This document shows, piece by piece, positions 8,179-18,286 of a DNA stretch of 64,000 nucleotides. How positions within the stretch are numbered: the first letter of the stretch is position 1; every line of letters begins with the position of its first letter. This stretch comes from Rheinheimera faecalis (lineage in GTDB: Bacteria; Pseudomonadota; Gammaproteobacteria; Enterobacterales; Alteromonadaceae): contig NZ_JAJOYT010000004.1 of NCBI RefSeq assembly GCF_021290965.1, positions 1 to 64,000 of the forward strand, in the 5' to 3' direction. The position numbers were made by a program, and so were the translations under genes. Below the pieces are notes generated by a model. That model made no database searches, was not told the origin of the DNA, and saw only the letters and a list, made by a program, of their open reading frames with translations.

Positions 8179-9717
8179 TTAGTCCTTCAGCTCAACTGGA
8201 ATTACCTGACGAACGCCTTTGGCTTTAGTGCCAAAAAGACTGACGCCGTTATTGCCATCACCACAACCGTTACCGAAGCTGAAACCACAGCTGCTCTTCA
8301 GATCATAAGCATTTTCAGCATAAGCTCGGTGGCTGGTTGGGATCACAAAGCGATCTTCATAGTTAGCCAGGGCCATATAACGATACATTTGCTCCACTTG
8401 CAGCGCAGTCAGTCCAACAGTTTTTAAAACCTCCAGATCTTCAACACCGTCCACTTGTTGTGAGCGTTTGAAGGCACGCATGGCGATCATGCGTTCTAAA
8501 GCCCGAACTACAGGTTTTTCATCACCTGCGGTCAGCATATTGGCCAGATAACGCAGTGGAATACGCAATGATTTCAGATCAGGGATCTCGCCATTCATAC
8601 CGACATGACCAGCCTGCACAGCGCTTTGAATAGGTGACAGTGGCGGCACATACCAAACCATCGGCAGAGTGCGATATTCAGGGTGTAGTGGCAGTGCAAC
8701 TTTCCATTCCATCGCCATCATATAGACAGGGCTTTGTTGAGCTGCATTGATCCAGTTATCTGGGATACCTTCAGCGCGGGCTGCCTCTATGACTTTCGGG
8801 TCATTCGGATCCAAGAAAATATCCAATTGTGCCTGGTATAAATCCTGTTCATTTGCAACACCGGCCGCTTCTGCAATTCTGTCTGCATCATAGAGCAGAA
8901 CGCCCAGATAACGGATCCGGCCTACACAGGTCTCTGAACAGACTGTGGGCTGACCTGCTTCAATGCGCGGGAAGCAGAAAGTACATTTTTCTGATTTACC
9001 GGTTTTCCAGTTGTAATAGATTTTTTTGTACGGACAAGCCGAAACACACATCCGCCAGCCGCGGCATTTGTCCTGATCAATCAGTACTATGCCGTCTTCT
9101 TCGCGTTTATAAATGGCGCCGCTTGGGCAAGCCGCCACACAAGCCGGATTCAGACAGTGTTCGCAAAGACGTGGTAAATACATCATGAAGGTTTTTTCAA
9201 ACTGACCGTAGATGTCTTTTTGCACTACTTCGTTGAAGTTCTGATCTTTTTTGCGTTTGGCAAACTCTGTACCAAGAATTTCTTCCCAGTTCGGGCCCCA
9301 CTCAATTTTTTCCATGCGCTTACCGGAGATCAGCGAACGTGGTCTTGCCACAGGCTGGTGTTTACTATCCGGTGCGTTATGTAAATGCTGGTAGTCAAAA
9401 TCAAAAGGTTCGTAGTAGTCGTCAATTTCCGGTAAATCCGGGTTGGCGAAAATATTTGCCAACACCCGGCGTTTGCCGCCAATTTTTAACTCCAGTTCGC
9501 CTTTGGCGTTTTTCACCCAGCCACCATTCCATTTTTGCTGGTTTTCCCATTCTTTCGGAAAACCAATACCAGGTTTGGTTTCGACGTTGTTAAACCAGGC
9601 GTATTCCACGCCTTCGCGTGAGGTCCAGACGTTTTTACAGGTAATGGAGCAGGTATGACAGCCTATGCACTTGTCGAGATTTAATACCATGCCTATTTGT
9701 GCGCGTACTTTCATCAT
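8179..9717 (-). CDS. narH: Respiratory nitrate reductase beta subunit (Fe-S)
   Basis: A 512-residue iron-sulfur subunit that passes electrons from NarI to NarG. Four cysteine groups are visible: CIGCHTCSITCKN (about 17-29), CEHCLNPACVAACP (about 186-199), CRGWRMCVSACPYKK (about 218-232, with Trp in place of one Cys, as in other NarH proteins that hold a [3Fe-4S] cluster) and CTFCFPR with CSETCVGR (about 245-266). The length matches E. coli NarH (512). It lies 7 bp after narG. Confidence 0.97.
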   Translation of the reverse strand: MMKVRAQIGMVLNLDKCIGCHTCSITCKNVWTSREGVEYAWFNNVETKPGIGFPKEWENQQKWNGGWVKNAKGELELKIGGKRRVLANIFANPDLPEIDDYYEPFDFDYQHLHNAPDSKHQPVARPRSLISGKRMEKIEWGPNWEEILGTEFAKRKKDQNFNEVVQKDIYGQFEKTFMMYLPRLCEHCLNPACVAACPSGAIYKREEDGIVLIDQDKCRGWRMCVSACPYKKIYYNWKTGKSEKCTFCFPRIEAGQPTVCSETCVGRIRYLGVLLYDADRIAEAAGVANEQDLYQAQLDIFLDPNDPKVIEAARAEGIPDNWINAAQQSPVYMMAMEWKVALPLHPEYRTLPMVWYVPPLSPIQSAVQAGHVGMNGEIPDLKSLRIPLRYLANMLTAGDEKPVVRALERMIAMRAFKRSQQVDGVEDLEVLKTVGLTALQVEQMYRYMALANYEDRFVIPTSHRAYAENAYDLKSSCGFSFGNGCGDGNNGVSLFGTKAKGVRQVIPVELKD

Positions 9718-9724
9718 GCTACTC

Positions 9725-12700
9725 CTATTGGGTGTCCAGCCAGTCGACTTTGTTCATCTTACGGACGATGACAAACTCATCGCGGTTACACCCCACAGTG
9801 CCGTAATAGTTAAAGCCATAAGATTGCTGGGCATAACCACCGATCATATGGGTGGGCTTCATTACTGCGCGGGTCACTGAGTTGTGAATACCACCGCGGG
9901 TACCTGTTTGTTCACTGCCTGGCACGTTCACGATCCGCTCCTGCGCGTGGTACATCATGCTCATGCCTTCCGGCACGCGCTGTGACACCACTGCACGGGC
10001 TGCTATGGCGCCGTTGACGTTAAAAATTTCAATCCAGTCGTTGTCTTCTATACCTGCCGCTTTAGCGTCAATTTCGCTGAGCCAGACGATAGGACCACCA
10101 CGTGACAGCGTCAGCATCAGCAGGTTGTCGGAATAAGTACTGTGAATGCCCCATTTTTGGTGTGGAGTGATCCAGTTCAGTACTATTTCGGTGTTGCCAT
10201 TGGGCTTTTTATTTAGCACAGGGGCGACAGTTTTTAAGTTAATTGGCGGTTTGTAAGCACATTGCTGTTCACCAAAATCGCGCATCCACTCGTGATCCTG
10301 GTAGAACTGCTGACGGCCTGTAATAGTGCGCCATGGGATCAGCTCATGCACGTTGGTGTAACCTGCGTTGTAAGACACATGTTCGTCTTCCAGGCCAGAC
10401 CAGGTTGGAGATGAAATAATTTTGCGAGGTTGTGCCACGATGTCGCGCCAACGGATTTTTTCATCTTCTTTGTTCAGTGCAAGATGACGGTGATCGCGGC
10501 CAGTGATTTTGCCAAGGGCATCCCAGGCTTTTACTGCCACCTGACCGTTGGTTTCAGGCGCCAGTGTTAACACCACTTCGCAGGCATCAATAGCAGACTC
10601 GATTTTGGCTAAACCTTTGTTTATGCCTTCAGTCGTGTGGGTGCGATTGAGCTCTCTTAAAAATTTCACTTCATTTTTAGTATCCCAGCTGATGCCTTTA
10701 CCGCCGTTACCGGATTTTTCAAGTAAAGGACCCACTGAGGTAAAGCGCTGATAGGTATTCGGATAATCACGCTCTACCAGATTCAAATGCGGCATAGTGA
10801 TGCCTGGTATTGCCTCACATTCACCTTTCCACCAGGCTTTCACACCATAAGGTTGTGCCAGCTCGGCAGGAGTGTCGTGATGCATAGGTGTGGTGACGAC
10901 ATCGGTTTCAACACCTAAATGACCGACACAGACTCTGGAAAATTCTTTGGCTATGCCTTTGAATATTTCCCAATCGCTGCGGGCTTCCCAGACTGGGTCT
11001 ATTGCAGCTGACAGTGGGTGAATGAACGGGTGCATATCCGAAGTGTTCATATCATCTTTTTCATACCAGGTTGCGGTAGGAAGTACGACGTCTGAATACA
11101 AACAGGTGGTCGACATACGGAAATCCAGTGTTACCCACAGGTCAACTTTTCCTTCTGCCGGTTCATCTGTCCAGGTCACATCTTCTGGTTTTTTACCACC
11201 AAATCCACCTAAGTCTTTACCTAACAAACCATGTTTGGTTCCAAGCAAATGGCGCAGCATATATTCATGACCTTTGCCGCTTGACCCCAGCAGGTTTGAA
11301 CGCCAGATAAACATATTGCGAGGGAAGTTCTGCGGATTTTCAGGCTCTTCACAGGCAAACTTAATATTGCGATTTTTAAGTTCGCCTAACAGATAGTCTT
11401 TAATCTCTAACCCGGCAGCTTTAGCTTTACCTGCAATATGTAATGGATTGACCGCCAATTGAGGGGCAGAGGGCAACCAACCCATACGCTCCGCTCTGGC
11501 GTTAAAATCGATAATTGAACCTGTCCATTTTTCTTTATTGGCAAGAGGCGAGATAACTTCTTTCATGTCGAGCTTTTCATAACGCCACTGGCTGGCATGG
11601 TTATAGAAAAATGAAGTGCCGTTCATATGGCGTGGCGGCTTTTGCCAATCTGTGGCAAATGCCAGTGGAGCCCAGCCCGTTTGTGGCCGCAGTTTTTCCT
11701 GACCGACGTAATGCGCCCAGCCGCCGCCACTTTGACCTATACAACCACACATCATCAGCATGTTGATTAAGCCACGGTAGTTCATGTCCATGTGATACCA
11801 GTGGTTTAGCGCTGCACCAACGATAACCATAGAACGGCCACGTGTTTTGTCTGCATTACGACCAAATTCAGTAGCAACTCTGATCACATCTTCAGGTTTG
11901 ACGCCGGTAATAGCTTCTTGCCAGGCCGGAGTGTAAGGCACATTGTCTGAGTAAGAACTGGCGCGATTGGCATCACCAATACCATTGTCGACACCATAAT
12001 GCGCGAGAGTTAAATCAAATACAGTGGCGACCAGTACTTCAGTACCGTTTGCAAGAGTAACTTTTTTCGCCGGTATTTTACGCAGCTGAATGTCATCATG
12101 TGCTGTGTGTTGGAAGTACTTGTATTCGTGTGGAGCACCACCAAAATAAGGGAATGCCACATCAACTAAAGCGTCGTGTTGATCTTTCAGGCTCAGAGCC
12201 AGTTCAATGTCACCGTCTTTATCTTTTTGCTCTAAGTTCCACTTACCAGCTTGATCTGTAGTCTGGCCCCAGCGATAACCAATAGCACCGTTCGGGCTGG
12301 TCAGTTTGCCTGTTGTGTTGTTCAGAGCAATAGTTTTCCAATCCGGGTTATTGTTCTCGCCCAGATTATCGACCAGATCCGCTGCGCGCAGGAAACGACC
12401 CTGGCTAAGTTTGCCATCTTGCTCTTCTAAAATGACCAGCATGGGCATATCGGTATAGCGGCGGACATAGTCGGTGAAATACACGCTAGGATTGTTGACA
12501 TGAAACTCTTTTAGAATGACATGACCAAACGCCATCGCCAGCGCTGCATCAGTGCCTTGGCGTGGTGCAAGCCAGGTGTCACCGAACTTTGATGCTTCCG
12601 AATAGTCCGAGGTGATGACGCAGGTTTTAGTGCCTTTATAACGAACCTCAGTCAGGAAGTGGGCATCAGGAGTCCTGGTTTGTGGTACGTTGGAGCCCCA

Positions 12701-13456
12701 GACAATAATGTAATTTGAGTTGTACCAATCCGCAGACTCAGGAACGTCAGTCTGTTCGCCCCAGACTTGAGGAGAAGATGGAGGTAAGTCACAGTACCAA
12801 TCGTAAAAACTTAAACAGTTACCCCCAATCAGTGATAAGTAACGAGCTCCCGCCGCATAAGACACCATAGACATGGCAGGAATTGGTGAAAAGCCTGAAA
12901 CGCGGTCTGGGCCATAAGTTTTTGCTGTATGAACGTTTGCCGCCGCAATCAGCTCGTTTACTTCATCCCAACTGGCACGGACAAAACCACCTAAACCACG
13001 GCGTTCTTTATAACTCTTGGCTTTGATTGGGTCATTGATAATGGATTGCCAGGCCAACACAGGGTCTTTATGGATAGCTTTCGCTTCACGCCACAGTTTC
13101 ATCAGACTTTGACGTACTTTTGGATACTTCAGGCGGTTGGCGCTATAAATATACCAAGAGTAGCTTGCACCTCTTGGGCAGCCACGAGGTTCGTGGTTTG
13201 GCAGGTCTGGTCTGGTACGCGGATAGTCGGTTTGCTGAGTTTCCCATGTAACCAGCCCGTCTTTCACGTAAATCTTCCAGCTACAAGAACCTGTGCAGTT
13301 TACCCCATGGGTAGAACGAACTATCTTGTCATGCTGCCAGCGTTGACGATAACCCTGTTCCCAGGTTCTGTCTTCGTTAGTTGTAATACCATGCCCATCT
13401 GAAAATGGGGTTTTACGAGTTTTAAAAAACCGTAATTTATCGAGAAGGTGACTCAT
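9725..13456 (-). CDS. narG: Respiratory nitrate reductase alpha subunit (Mo-bisMGD)
   Basis: A 1243-residue catalytic subunit that reduces nitrate to nitrite in the cytoplasm. The FS0 iron-sulfur ligands appear as HGVNCTGSCSW (about residues 47-57) with a later CPRGASYSW cysteine. The active-site region YDWYCDLPPSSP and the WGSNVPQTRTPDAHF segment follow. The start at 13456 (MSHLLDKLRFF) is chosen because CAGGAG lies upstream, the length matches the 1247 residues of E. coli NarG, and a 51-codon extension to 13609 would run over the FNR box. First gene of narGHJI-ppiC. Confidence 0.97.
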   Translation of the reverse strand: MSHLLDKLRFFKTRKTPFSDGHGITTNEDRTWEQGYRQRWQHDKIVRSTHGVNCTGSCSWKIYVKDGLVTWETQQTDYPRTRPDLPNHEPRGCPRGASYSWYIYSANRLKYPKVRQSLMKLWREAKAIHKDPVLAWQSIINDPIKAKSYKERRGLGGFVRASWDEVNELIAAANVHTAKTYGPDRVSGFSPIPAMSMVSYAAGARYLSLIGGNCLSFYDWYCDLPPSSPQVWGEQTDVPESADWYNSNYIIVWGSNVPQTRTPDAHFLTEVRYKGTKTCVITSDYSEASKFGDTWLAPRQGTDAALAMAFGHVILKEFHVNNPSVYFTDYVRRYTDMPMLVILEEQDGKLSQGRFLRAADLVDNLGENNNPDWKTIALNNTTGKLTSPNGAIGYRWGQTTDQAGKWNLEQKDKDGDIELALSLKDQHDALVDVAFPYFGGAPHEYKYFQHTAHDDIQLRKIPAKKVTLANGTEVLVATVFDLTLAHYGVDNGIGDANRASSYSDNVPYTPAWQEAITGVKPEDVIRVATEFGRNADKTRGRSMVIVGAALNHWYHMDMNYRGLINMLMMCGCIGQSGGGWAHYVGQEKLRPQTGWAPLAFATDWQKPPRHMNGTSFFYNHASQWRYEKLDMKEVISPLANKEKWTGSIIDFNARAERMGWLPSAPQLAVNPLHIAGKAKAAGLEIKDYLLGELKNRNIKFACEEPENPQNFPRNMFIWRSNLLGSSGKGHEYMLRHLLGTKHGLLGKDLGGFGGKKPEDVTWTDEPAEGKVDLWVTLDFRMSTTCLYSDVVLPTATWYEKDDMNTSDMHPFIHPLSAAIDPVWEARSDWEIFKGIAKEFSRVCVGHLGVETDVVTTPMHHDTPAELAQPYGVKAWWKGECEAIPGITMPHLNLVERDYPNTYQRFTSVGPLLEKSGNGGKGISWDTKNEVKFLRELNRTHTTEGINKGLAKIESAIDACEVVLTLAPETNGQVAVKAWDALGKITGRDHRHLALNKEDEKIRWRDIVAQPRKIISSPTWSGLEDEHVSYNAGYTNVHELIPWRTITGRQQFYQDHEWMRDFGEQQCAYKPPINLKTVAPVLNKKPNGNTEIVLNWITPHQKWGIHSTYSDNLLMLTLSRGGPIVWLSEIDAKAAGIEDNDWIEIFNVNGAIAARAVVSQRVPEGMSMMYHAQERIVNVPGSEQTGTRGGIHNSVTRAVMKPTHMIGGYAQQSYGFNYYGTVGCNRDEFVIVRKMNKVDWLDTQ

Positions 13457-13550
13457 CGGTTTACTCCTGGCGCTGATCACAGCTTTTACTTGTGGTGTGA
13501 CCTTGTCTGCTTTACTTGCGAACACTATAAGAGTGTGTAAGGAATAATGA

Positions 13551-13564
13551 TTGATCTGGAACAA
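13551..13564. promoter_or_regulatory. FNR box upstream of narG
   Basis: TTGATCTGGAACAA matches TTGAT-N4-ATCAA with one mismatch. Its centre is about 101 bp before the narG start. It predicts anaerobic activation of narGHJI, with the NarL sites lying upstream of it as in E. coli. Confidence 0.78.
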
Positions 13565-13603
13565 GCTTGCCATGGTATAAAAATGGGTACATTTGAGGCG
13601 TTG

Positions 13604-13619
13604 TACCACTAAATGGGTA
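13604..13619. promoter_or_regulatory. NarL 7-2-7 site upstream of narG
   Basis: TACCACT-AA-ATGGGTA is an inverted heptamer pair that fits TACYNMT on both arms (right arm reversed TACCCAT). Its centre is 54 bp upstream of the FNR box centre. A further single heptamer ATGGGTA is at 13583-13589. The rest of the narG-narX gap (13457-13767) shows no gene. Confidence 0.78.
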
Positions 13620-13767
13620 TAGAAGGTTTTTTGTAACTCAATGAAAATAAATGAAAAATCTTATTGTGGTTTTATGCGGTAAGTAGAGTTAGACCTCTGG
13701 TAAGATAAAGGAGGTAGCTAGCTTGCTCAACCCTGTTGCTATGGCGTTTAATTTTGAATAGGTCTGA

Positions 13768-15576
13768 GTGAACATGAATTTGAAGATGAAAGAATTTTCA
13801 ATTGTTACCCGAATTGGTGTCGCTTTGTCCTGCATAGTGACTTTGGCTCTTGGCACTATGCTTATTTCTTACTGGTTGTCTGAAAAGGCTGACAGTGATG
13901 CTTTAGCCATCAATATTGCTGGCTCTTTACGAATGCAAACTTACAAAGTGGCCTTGCTAAGCCAACAAGGAAAATCGGATGAACTGGTTGAAGCGCAGCA
14001 ACAGTTACTGAATAGTTGGCAGCATCCTGTTTTTTTGAGATTAAAGCATGAAGATCTGCCACTAAGAGAATCATTCCGTGAGGCTCGACTTAGTTGGCTT
14101 ACGTTATCTGCACTTATGAGTGAAAGTAAACTCAGTAGTGCGCAGTTGAGTGCAGGGATTACTAGGCATGTAGGTTTGTTGGAAGATTTGGTAAGTCGAA
14201 TACAAGGTGATGCAGAGACTAAGGTTCGTACCTTGCGACTTGTTCAGATCGTTGCATTATTTTTGACCGTGATTCTGGCTATGATTGTTATGTATTGGTT
14301 AAAGACCAGAGTAGAGCAGCCTCTTTCAGAGTTGACTCGTGCGGCACGCCGTATAGGTCAAGGTGATTTCACCTCAAGAATACAGCCCCAGCAGAATGAT
14401 GAACTCGGAGTGCTTGCCGGCACCATCAATAAGATGAGTGACGCCATAGGCTATATGTATGGAAGTCTTGAAAAACGGGTAGATCAACAAACCCAGGCAT
14501 TACAACAAAGTAATATCAAATTGCAATTTTTATACGACATGGCACGCAGTTTTAATCAGCAAGTGCCAGATAGAAAGCAGCTTGACGACCTCATTAATCG
14601 TCTGCAAGAGGTGTCAAACATTAAGGATATTGAACTTTGTTTAATCACTGAAAGCGGTAATTTACCTTACTTGCAATTGCAACCTGGAGATGTAGATCAT
14701 GATGCCTGCAGCAGAGCAACTTGCGATGATTGTATTGAAGCTCCGGCCAGAGGTGTTCCCCTTGGGGATATGGTGGTATTTCGTTATCAGCTTCGCCGTG
14801 ATAATCATAACTACGGTGTACTGGTTGTGAGAATAGAGCCATCAGTTGATATGGCTGAGTGGCAGCAACAATTGCTATCTACCTTCGCTGATCAGCTCGC
14901 TATTGCGATGAGTCTTAAATCAGAGGCGGAACAATCCAGACGACTAGCTTTAATGCAGGAAAGAACAGTGATAGCTCGCGAATTGCACGACTCACTGGCA
15001 CAGGCGTTGTCCTATTTAAAAATTCAGGTAAGCAGATTGAATAAAGCGATCTCGTTGGATGACAAAGTGTCGATGCTAGATGTAGCCTCAGAATTAAAAC
15101 ACGGACTGGACGCCGCTTACAGGCAACTCAGAGAGTTGCTGACAACCTTTAGATTGAAAGTTGATGGTGGTGGATTACAGCAAGCGCTGGAGACAACCGC
15201 GACCCAGTTATCTGCTCAGTCAGGAATGAAATTTAAGTTAGATTATCAGCTGACTAATACACCATTAGAGCCACACGAAGAAATACACTTGTTACAAATT
15301 GTGCGTGAGGCAAGTCAGAATGCGGTACACCACAGCCAGGGAACTGAGGTATTGATTCGAGTTGTGCAGAGATCTGACCAGGCGATAGAACTTGCAATCG
15401 AAGACAACGGTGTAGGTATCCCCCCCGAGGCTGAAAAACAAAATCACTATGGATTGGCCATCATGCAAGAGCGATGTAAGCAACTAGGAGGATCCATCCG
15501 AATTAGTCGGCGAGAGCAGGGCGGTACAGGAGTTTATTTTAGATTCACGCCAAACTATCTTCAGTTGTCTGCTTAA
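13768..15576 (+). CDS. narX: Nitrate/nitrite sensor histidine kinase
   Basis: A 602-residue membrane kinase that senses nitrate and nitrite in the periplasm and phosphorylates NarL. Features in order: a first membrane helix (about 15-37); the periplasmic P-box containing INIAGSLRMQTYK, the ligand-binding signature; a second helix (about 155-175); a HAMP region; a central module with clustered cysteines (CSRATCDDC, about 312-320); a HisKA_3 segment with RELHDSLAQ (about 409-417); and an HPK7-type ATPase domain with NAVHHS and EDNGVGIP. The start may be the GTG at 13768 or the ATG at 13774. It is divergent from narG. Confidence 0.95.
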   Translation: MNMNLKMKEFSIVTRIGVALSCIVTLALGTMLISYWLSEKADSDALAINIAGSLRMQTYKVALLSQQGKSDELVEAQQQLLNSWQHPVFLRLKHEDLPLRESFREARLSWLTLSALMSESKLSSAQLSAGITRHVGLLEDLVSRIQGDAETKVRTLRLVQIVALFLTVILAMIVMYWLKTRVEQPLSELTRAARRIGQGDFTSRIQPQQNDELGVLAGTINKMSDAIGYMYGSLEKRVDQQTQALQQSNIKLQFLYDMARSFNQQVPDRKQLDDLINRLQEVSNIKDIELCLITESGNLPYLQLQPGDVDHDACSRATCDDCIEAPARGVPLGDMVVFRYQLRRDNHNYGVLVVRIEPSVDMAEWQQQLLSTFADQLAIAMSLKSEAEQSRRLALMQERTVIARELHDSLAQALSYLKIQVSRLNKAISLDDKVSMLDVASELKHGLDAAYRQLRELLTTFRLKVDGGGLQQALETTATQLSAQSGMKFKLDYQLTNTPLEPHEEIHLLQIVREASQNAVHHSQGTEVLIRVVQRSDQAIELAIEDNGVGIPPEAEKQNHYGLAIMQERCKQLGGSIRISRREQGGTGVYFRFTPNYLQLSA

Positions 15577-15612
15577 GAAAAATAGGAAATTAAACAGAGC
15601 ATTATACTTAAT

Positions 15613-15652
15613 CACAGAGAAGCCAACTGAAGGAGAAAATGGCTTCTCTGTG
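15613..15652. terminator. Bidirectional terminator between narX and narK2
   Basis: A perfect 13-bp stem, CACAGAGAAGCCA (15613-15625) with TGGCTTCTCTGTG (15640-15652) and a 14-nt loop. It lies between the convergent narX and narK-type genes. U-tracts on either side are weak. Confidence 0.8.
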
Positions 15653-15672
15653 GATGTAGTCAAAGATGTTTT

Positions 15673-17289
15673 CTATGGATTGTAAAACTCCCCACTCTTC
15701 CGTAAATAGAAAAACCAATTCAACACTAAGCACAGAATATAAAATGCGGCGAAACCAACCATGGCATATTCTGGCGTAGCAGCTTTGATTTGTTCTCCCA
15801 GTACCTGTGGTATATAAAAAGCGCCATAAGCCGCGACAGCGGAGGTCCAGCCTAATACGGGCCCTGCTTGCTCTTTAGGAAATACCACGGCAATAGTTCG
15901 GAACGTTGAACCATTACCAATACCACTGGCAGCAAATAGCCCTAAAAAAATCAGGAAGAACGGCACAAAGTATTGTTCAGGAGTGGCAGATTGATAGGCC
16001 AGCTGCATATAGTAGGCTGCACCCACTGCACATATAATCATAATGACAGAACAAATCTGAGTGACCAAAGAACCACCGGCTTTATCTGCGATCCAACCAC
16101 CGACAGGGCGTATCAGAGCGCCGATAAAAGGTGCTATCCATGCATAAGTCAGTGCACTTGGGCCATTAGGGTTTGGTGTGGTATGAGTCATCACGCCATC
16201 CACCATCACATGGCTATACCCAAAAATCACCTGAATAGAAAGAGGGAAGGCTGCAGAGAAACCAATAAAGGAACCGAAAGTCATGACATATAAAACACTC
16301 ATAACCCAGGTATGCTTATTGTTGAAAATTTTGTACTGTCTATCCAGGCTGGTACGAATTGCACCAGGCAGTAGCTTCAGAAGCATTACAGTTGAAAATA
16401 GAACCAAGACTATAACGATCTCTTTGGGAATACCAAAGCCTGAACCATTGGCATTTTCTGGCAACATTAACCAAAGACCAACGACAGATGTTAAAAAGCC
16501 AATACCTAACATGGCCAAGATAATTGAAAAAGAAATCGGTGCTGCGGGAAGTTTAGGTGTGACTTCTTCGGTATTAATATTGTTAGTGCCAAACCAGAGC
16601 AAAAATGCCAGTGGTACAAGAGTGATTAGCCAGGCAAACCCAGAATTCTGGATCCATGTCTGAGAGCCTGCTGCAATAGTGCCGATGACGGTTCCGCTGG
16701 CTTTTTCAAGTACCATAGGTTCACCAGCACCAAACATCGAAAATACGCCATAAGACATAAACAGAGGTACAGCAATCTGCACTGTAGTCACACCAAAGTT
16801 ACCAAGGCCCGCATTCAGACCCAAAGCAAGGCCTTGCTGTTTTTTTGGATAAAAAAAGCTGATGTTTGACATCGAAGACGCAAAGTTTCCGCCTCCGATA
16901 CCAGATAACAAAGCCATTAACTGAAATACCCATAAAGGAGTGGTCTTGTCTTGCAATGCAAAGCCAGTGAATACAGCAGGAACAATTAATAGTGTAGTTG
17001 TCAAAAACAATGTGTAACGACCACCACAAAGTCTGACGAAGAAGCTTGATGGAATACGCAGAGTTGCGCCAGTTAAACCAGCAATTGCAGTTAAAGTGAA
17101 TAATTCACTGGTTGTAAAAGGAAAACCTACATTTAACATCTGTACTGTAAGAATGCTCCATAGCATCCATACACCAAAACCACAGAGCAGACTGGGAATG
17201 GAGATCCACAGATTCCGATTTGCAATTTTACTGCCTTGCTGTTGCCAGAAAGTTTCACTTTCCGGTTCCCAACGTTTTAAATTCGACAT
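15673..17289 (-). CDS. narK: NarK2-type nitrate/nitrite transporter (MFS)
   Basis: A 538-residue major-facilitator protein with 12 or more predicted helices. It carries the nitrate signature of the NarK family, GGGNFASSMSNISFFYP (about residues 139-155), followed by ALGLNAGLGNFG. The C-terminal half has the second signature region, ASGIGNGSTFRTIAVVFP. Its size and long N-terminal lead resemble NarK2 nitrate/nitrite antiporters. It is divergent from narL and has a candidate NarL site 112 bp upstream. I infer that it exports nitrite in exchange for nitrate during nitrate respiration. Confidence 0.93.
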   Translation of the reverse strand: MSNLKRWEPESETFWQQQGSKIANRNLWISIPSLLCGFGVWMLWSILTVQMLNVGFPFTTSELFTLTAIAGLTGATLRIPSSFFVRLCGGRYTLFLTTTLLIVPAVFTGFALQDKTTPLWVFQLMALLSGIGGGNFASSMSNISFFYPKKQQGLALGLNAGLGNFGVTTVQIAVPLFMSYGVFSMFGAGEPMVLEKASGTVIGTIAAGSQTWIQNSGFAWLITLVPLAFLLWFGTNNINTEEVTPKLPAAPISFSIILAMLGIGFLTSVVGLWLMLPENANGSGFGIPKEIVIVLVLFSTVMLLKLLPGAIRTSLDRQYKIFNNKHTWVMSVLYVMTFGSFIGFSAAFPLSIQVIFGYSHVMVDGVMTHTTPNPNGPSALTYAWIAPFIGALIRPVGGWIADKAGGSLVTQICSVIMIICAVGAAYYMQLAYQSATPEQYFVPFFLIFLGLFAASGIGNGSTFRTIAVVFPKEQAGPVLGWTSAVAAYGAFYIPQVLGEQIKAATPEYAMVGFAAFYILCLVLNWFFYLRKSGEFYNP

Positions 17290-17401
17290 AGTTTCACTCC
17301 ATGCTAACCCAGAAAAGGTGCTATGGAACTATGCAGACAGCCGTGAACCACTACAATTGTTCTGAGGAGTTAGTTTCGACAGAATTGTTAGGCAGAGTAG
17401 A

Positions 17402-17417
17402 TACCTACAAGGAGGTA
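17402..17417. promoter_or_regulatory. Candidate NarL 7-2-7 site, narK2/narL intergenic region
   Basis: TACCTAC-AA-GGAGGTA (right arm reversed TACCTCC) has the 7-2-7 geometry. It lies 112 bp upstream of narK2 and 174 bp upstream of narL. The last base of each heptamer is C, so the match is weaker than at narG. Confidence 0.5.
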
Positions 17418-17527
17418 TGGATAGTGGGTTTTATGTTTATTTTTAAATAAAACAATGAATTACGGATAGTGTTCTAGGTTCGTTAGCCAGTGTGTAATAG
17501 AGGAATGTGCCAAACATCATCAGAGAC

Positions 17528-17541
17528 ATGATATAAATCAA
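17528..17541. promoter_or_regulatory. FNR-like box upstream of narL
   Basis: ATGATATAAATCAA (TTGATTTATATCAT on the other strand) differs from the FNR consensus by one base. Its centre is 57 bp before the narL ATG. It could serve narL-moeA, narK2 or both; the divergent gap holds no other gene. Confidence 0.6.
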
Positions 17542-17591
17542 GCTAACTACCCTTACAATACTGCAGCATAGGTGTGTACCGGGAGATTTGG

Positions 17592-18251
17592 ATGTCGGAG
17601 AATGAAATGTCGGAATGTAAAACAACGGTAATGCTTGTCGATGATCACCCCCTACTTCGCAAGGGGCTTCGTCAGTTATTGAGCTTTGAACCTGAGTTTG
17701 AAATTATTGCAGAAGCTGGCTCCGGCGCTGAAGCCTTGACCATAGTGTCTGAAACGGAACCTGATTTGATTATTCTGGATTTGAATATGCAGGGCATGGA
17801 TGGGCTTGAAACCTTAAAAAGATTTCGTGACGAGGGCATCACCTCACGAATTGTCATGCTGACTGTCTCAGATAACAACGAAGATGTTGTTAAGGCTATT
17901 AGTCAGGGAGCTGATGGTTATTTACTGAAAGACTCTGATCCTGATGAGTTGTTAGAGCAAATAAAAAAAGCCGCGAGCGGAAAAATGGTATTGAGTGATG
18001 CCGTGAATGCGGCGTTAGCGGCGGCCATCAGGCGGCCTGCGGAAAAGCCAGCTGCCGACATCAATAGTTTAACCAACAGGGAATATGAAATATTGAGTTT
18101 AATTGCTAAAGGGCGCAGCAATAAACTTATTGCACGTGAATTAGATATCTCAGATGGAACAGTAAAGGTGCACGTTAAACATTTATTGAAGAAACTCAAT
18201 TTACGTTCCAGAGTTGAAGCGGCTGTCTGGATGGTGAACAACCAGAATTAA
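17592..18251 (+). CDS. narL: Nitrate/nitrite response regulator
   Basis: A 219-residue NarL/FixJ-type regulator. The receiver domain (about 9-125) has the acidic pair in VDDHPLL, the phospho-acceptor Asp in DLIILDLNMQGMDG and the KDSD lysine. The LuxR-type helix-turn-helix (about 150-215) has LTNREYEILSLIAKG and SDGTVKVHVKHLLKKLNLR. The ATG at 17592 is preferred over an upstream GTG at 17574 because GGGAG sits six bases ahead. With NarX, encoded on the other side of narK2, it forms the two-component system that probably reads the 7-2-7 sites listed here. moeA follows 35 bp later. Confidence 0.94.
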   Translation: MSENEMSECKTTVMLVDDHPLLRKGLRQLLSFEPEFEIIAEAGSGAEALTIVSETEPDLIILDLNMQGMDGLETLKRFRDEGITSRIVMLTVSDNNEDVVKAISQGADGYLLKDSDPDELLEQIKKAASGKMVLSDAVNAALAAAIRRPAEKPAADINSLTNREYEILSLIAKGRSNKLIARELDISDGTVKVHVKHLLKKLNLRSRVEAAVWMVNNQN

Positions 18252-18286
18252 AGTGACACCGTTTTACGAAGACAAAGGACCTTTTA

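Noticed and set aside
13457-13609. 51-codon N-terminal extension of narG
   Set aside because: The extension covers the FNR box and most of the NarL site, while the start at 13456 has a good ribosome-binding site and gives the normal NarG length.
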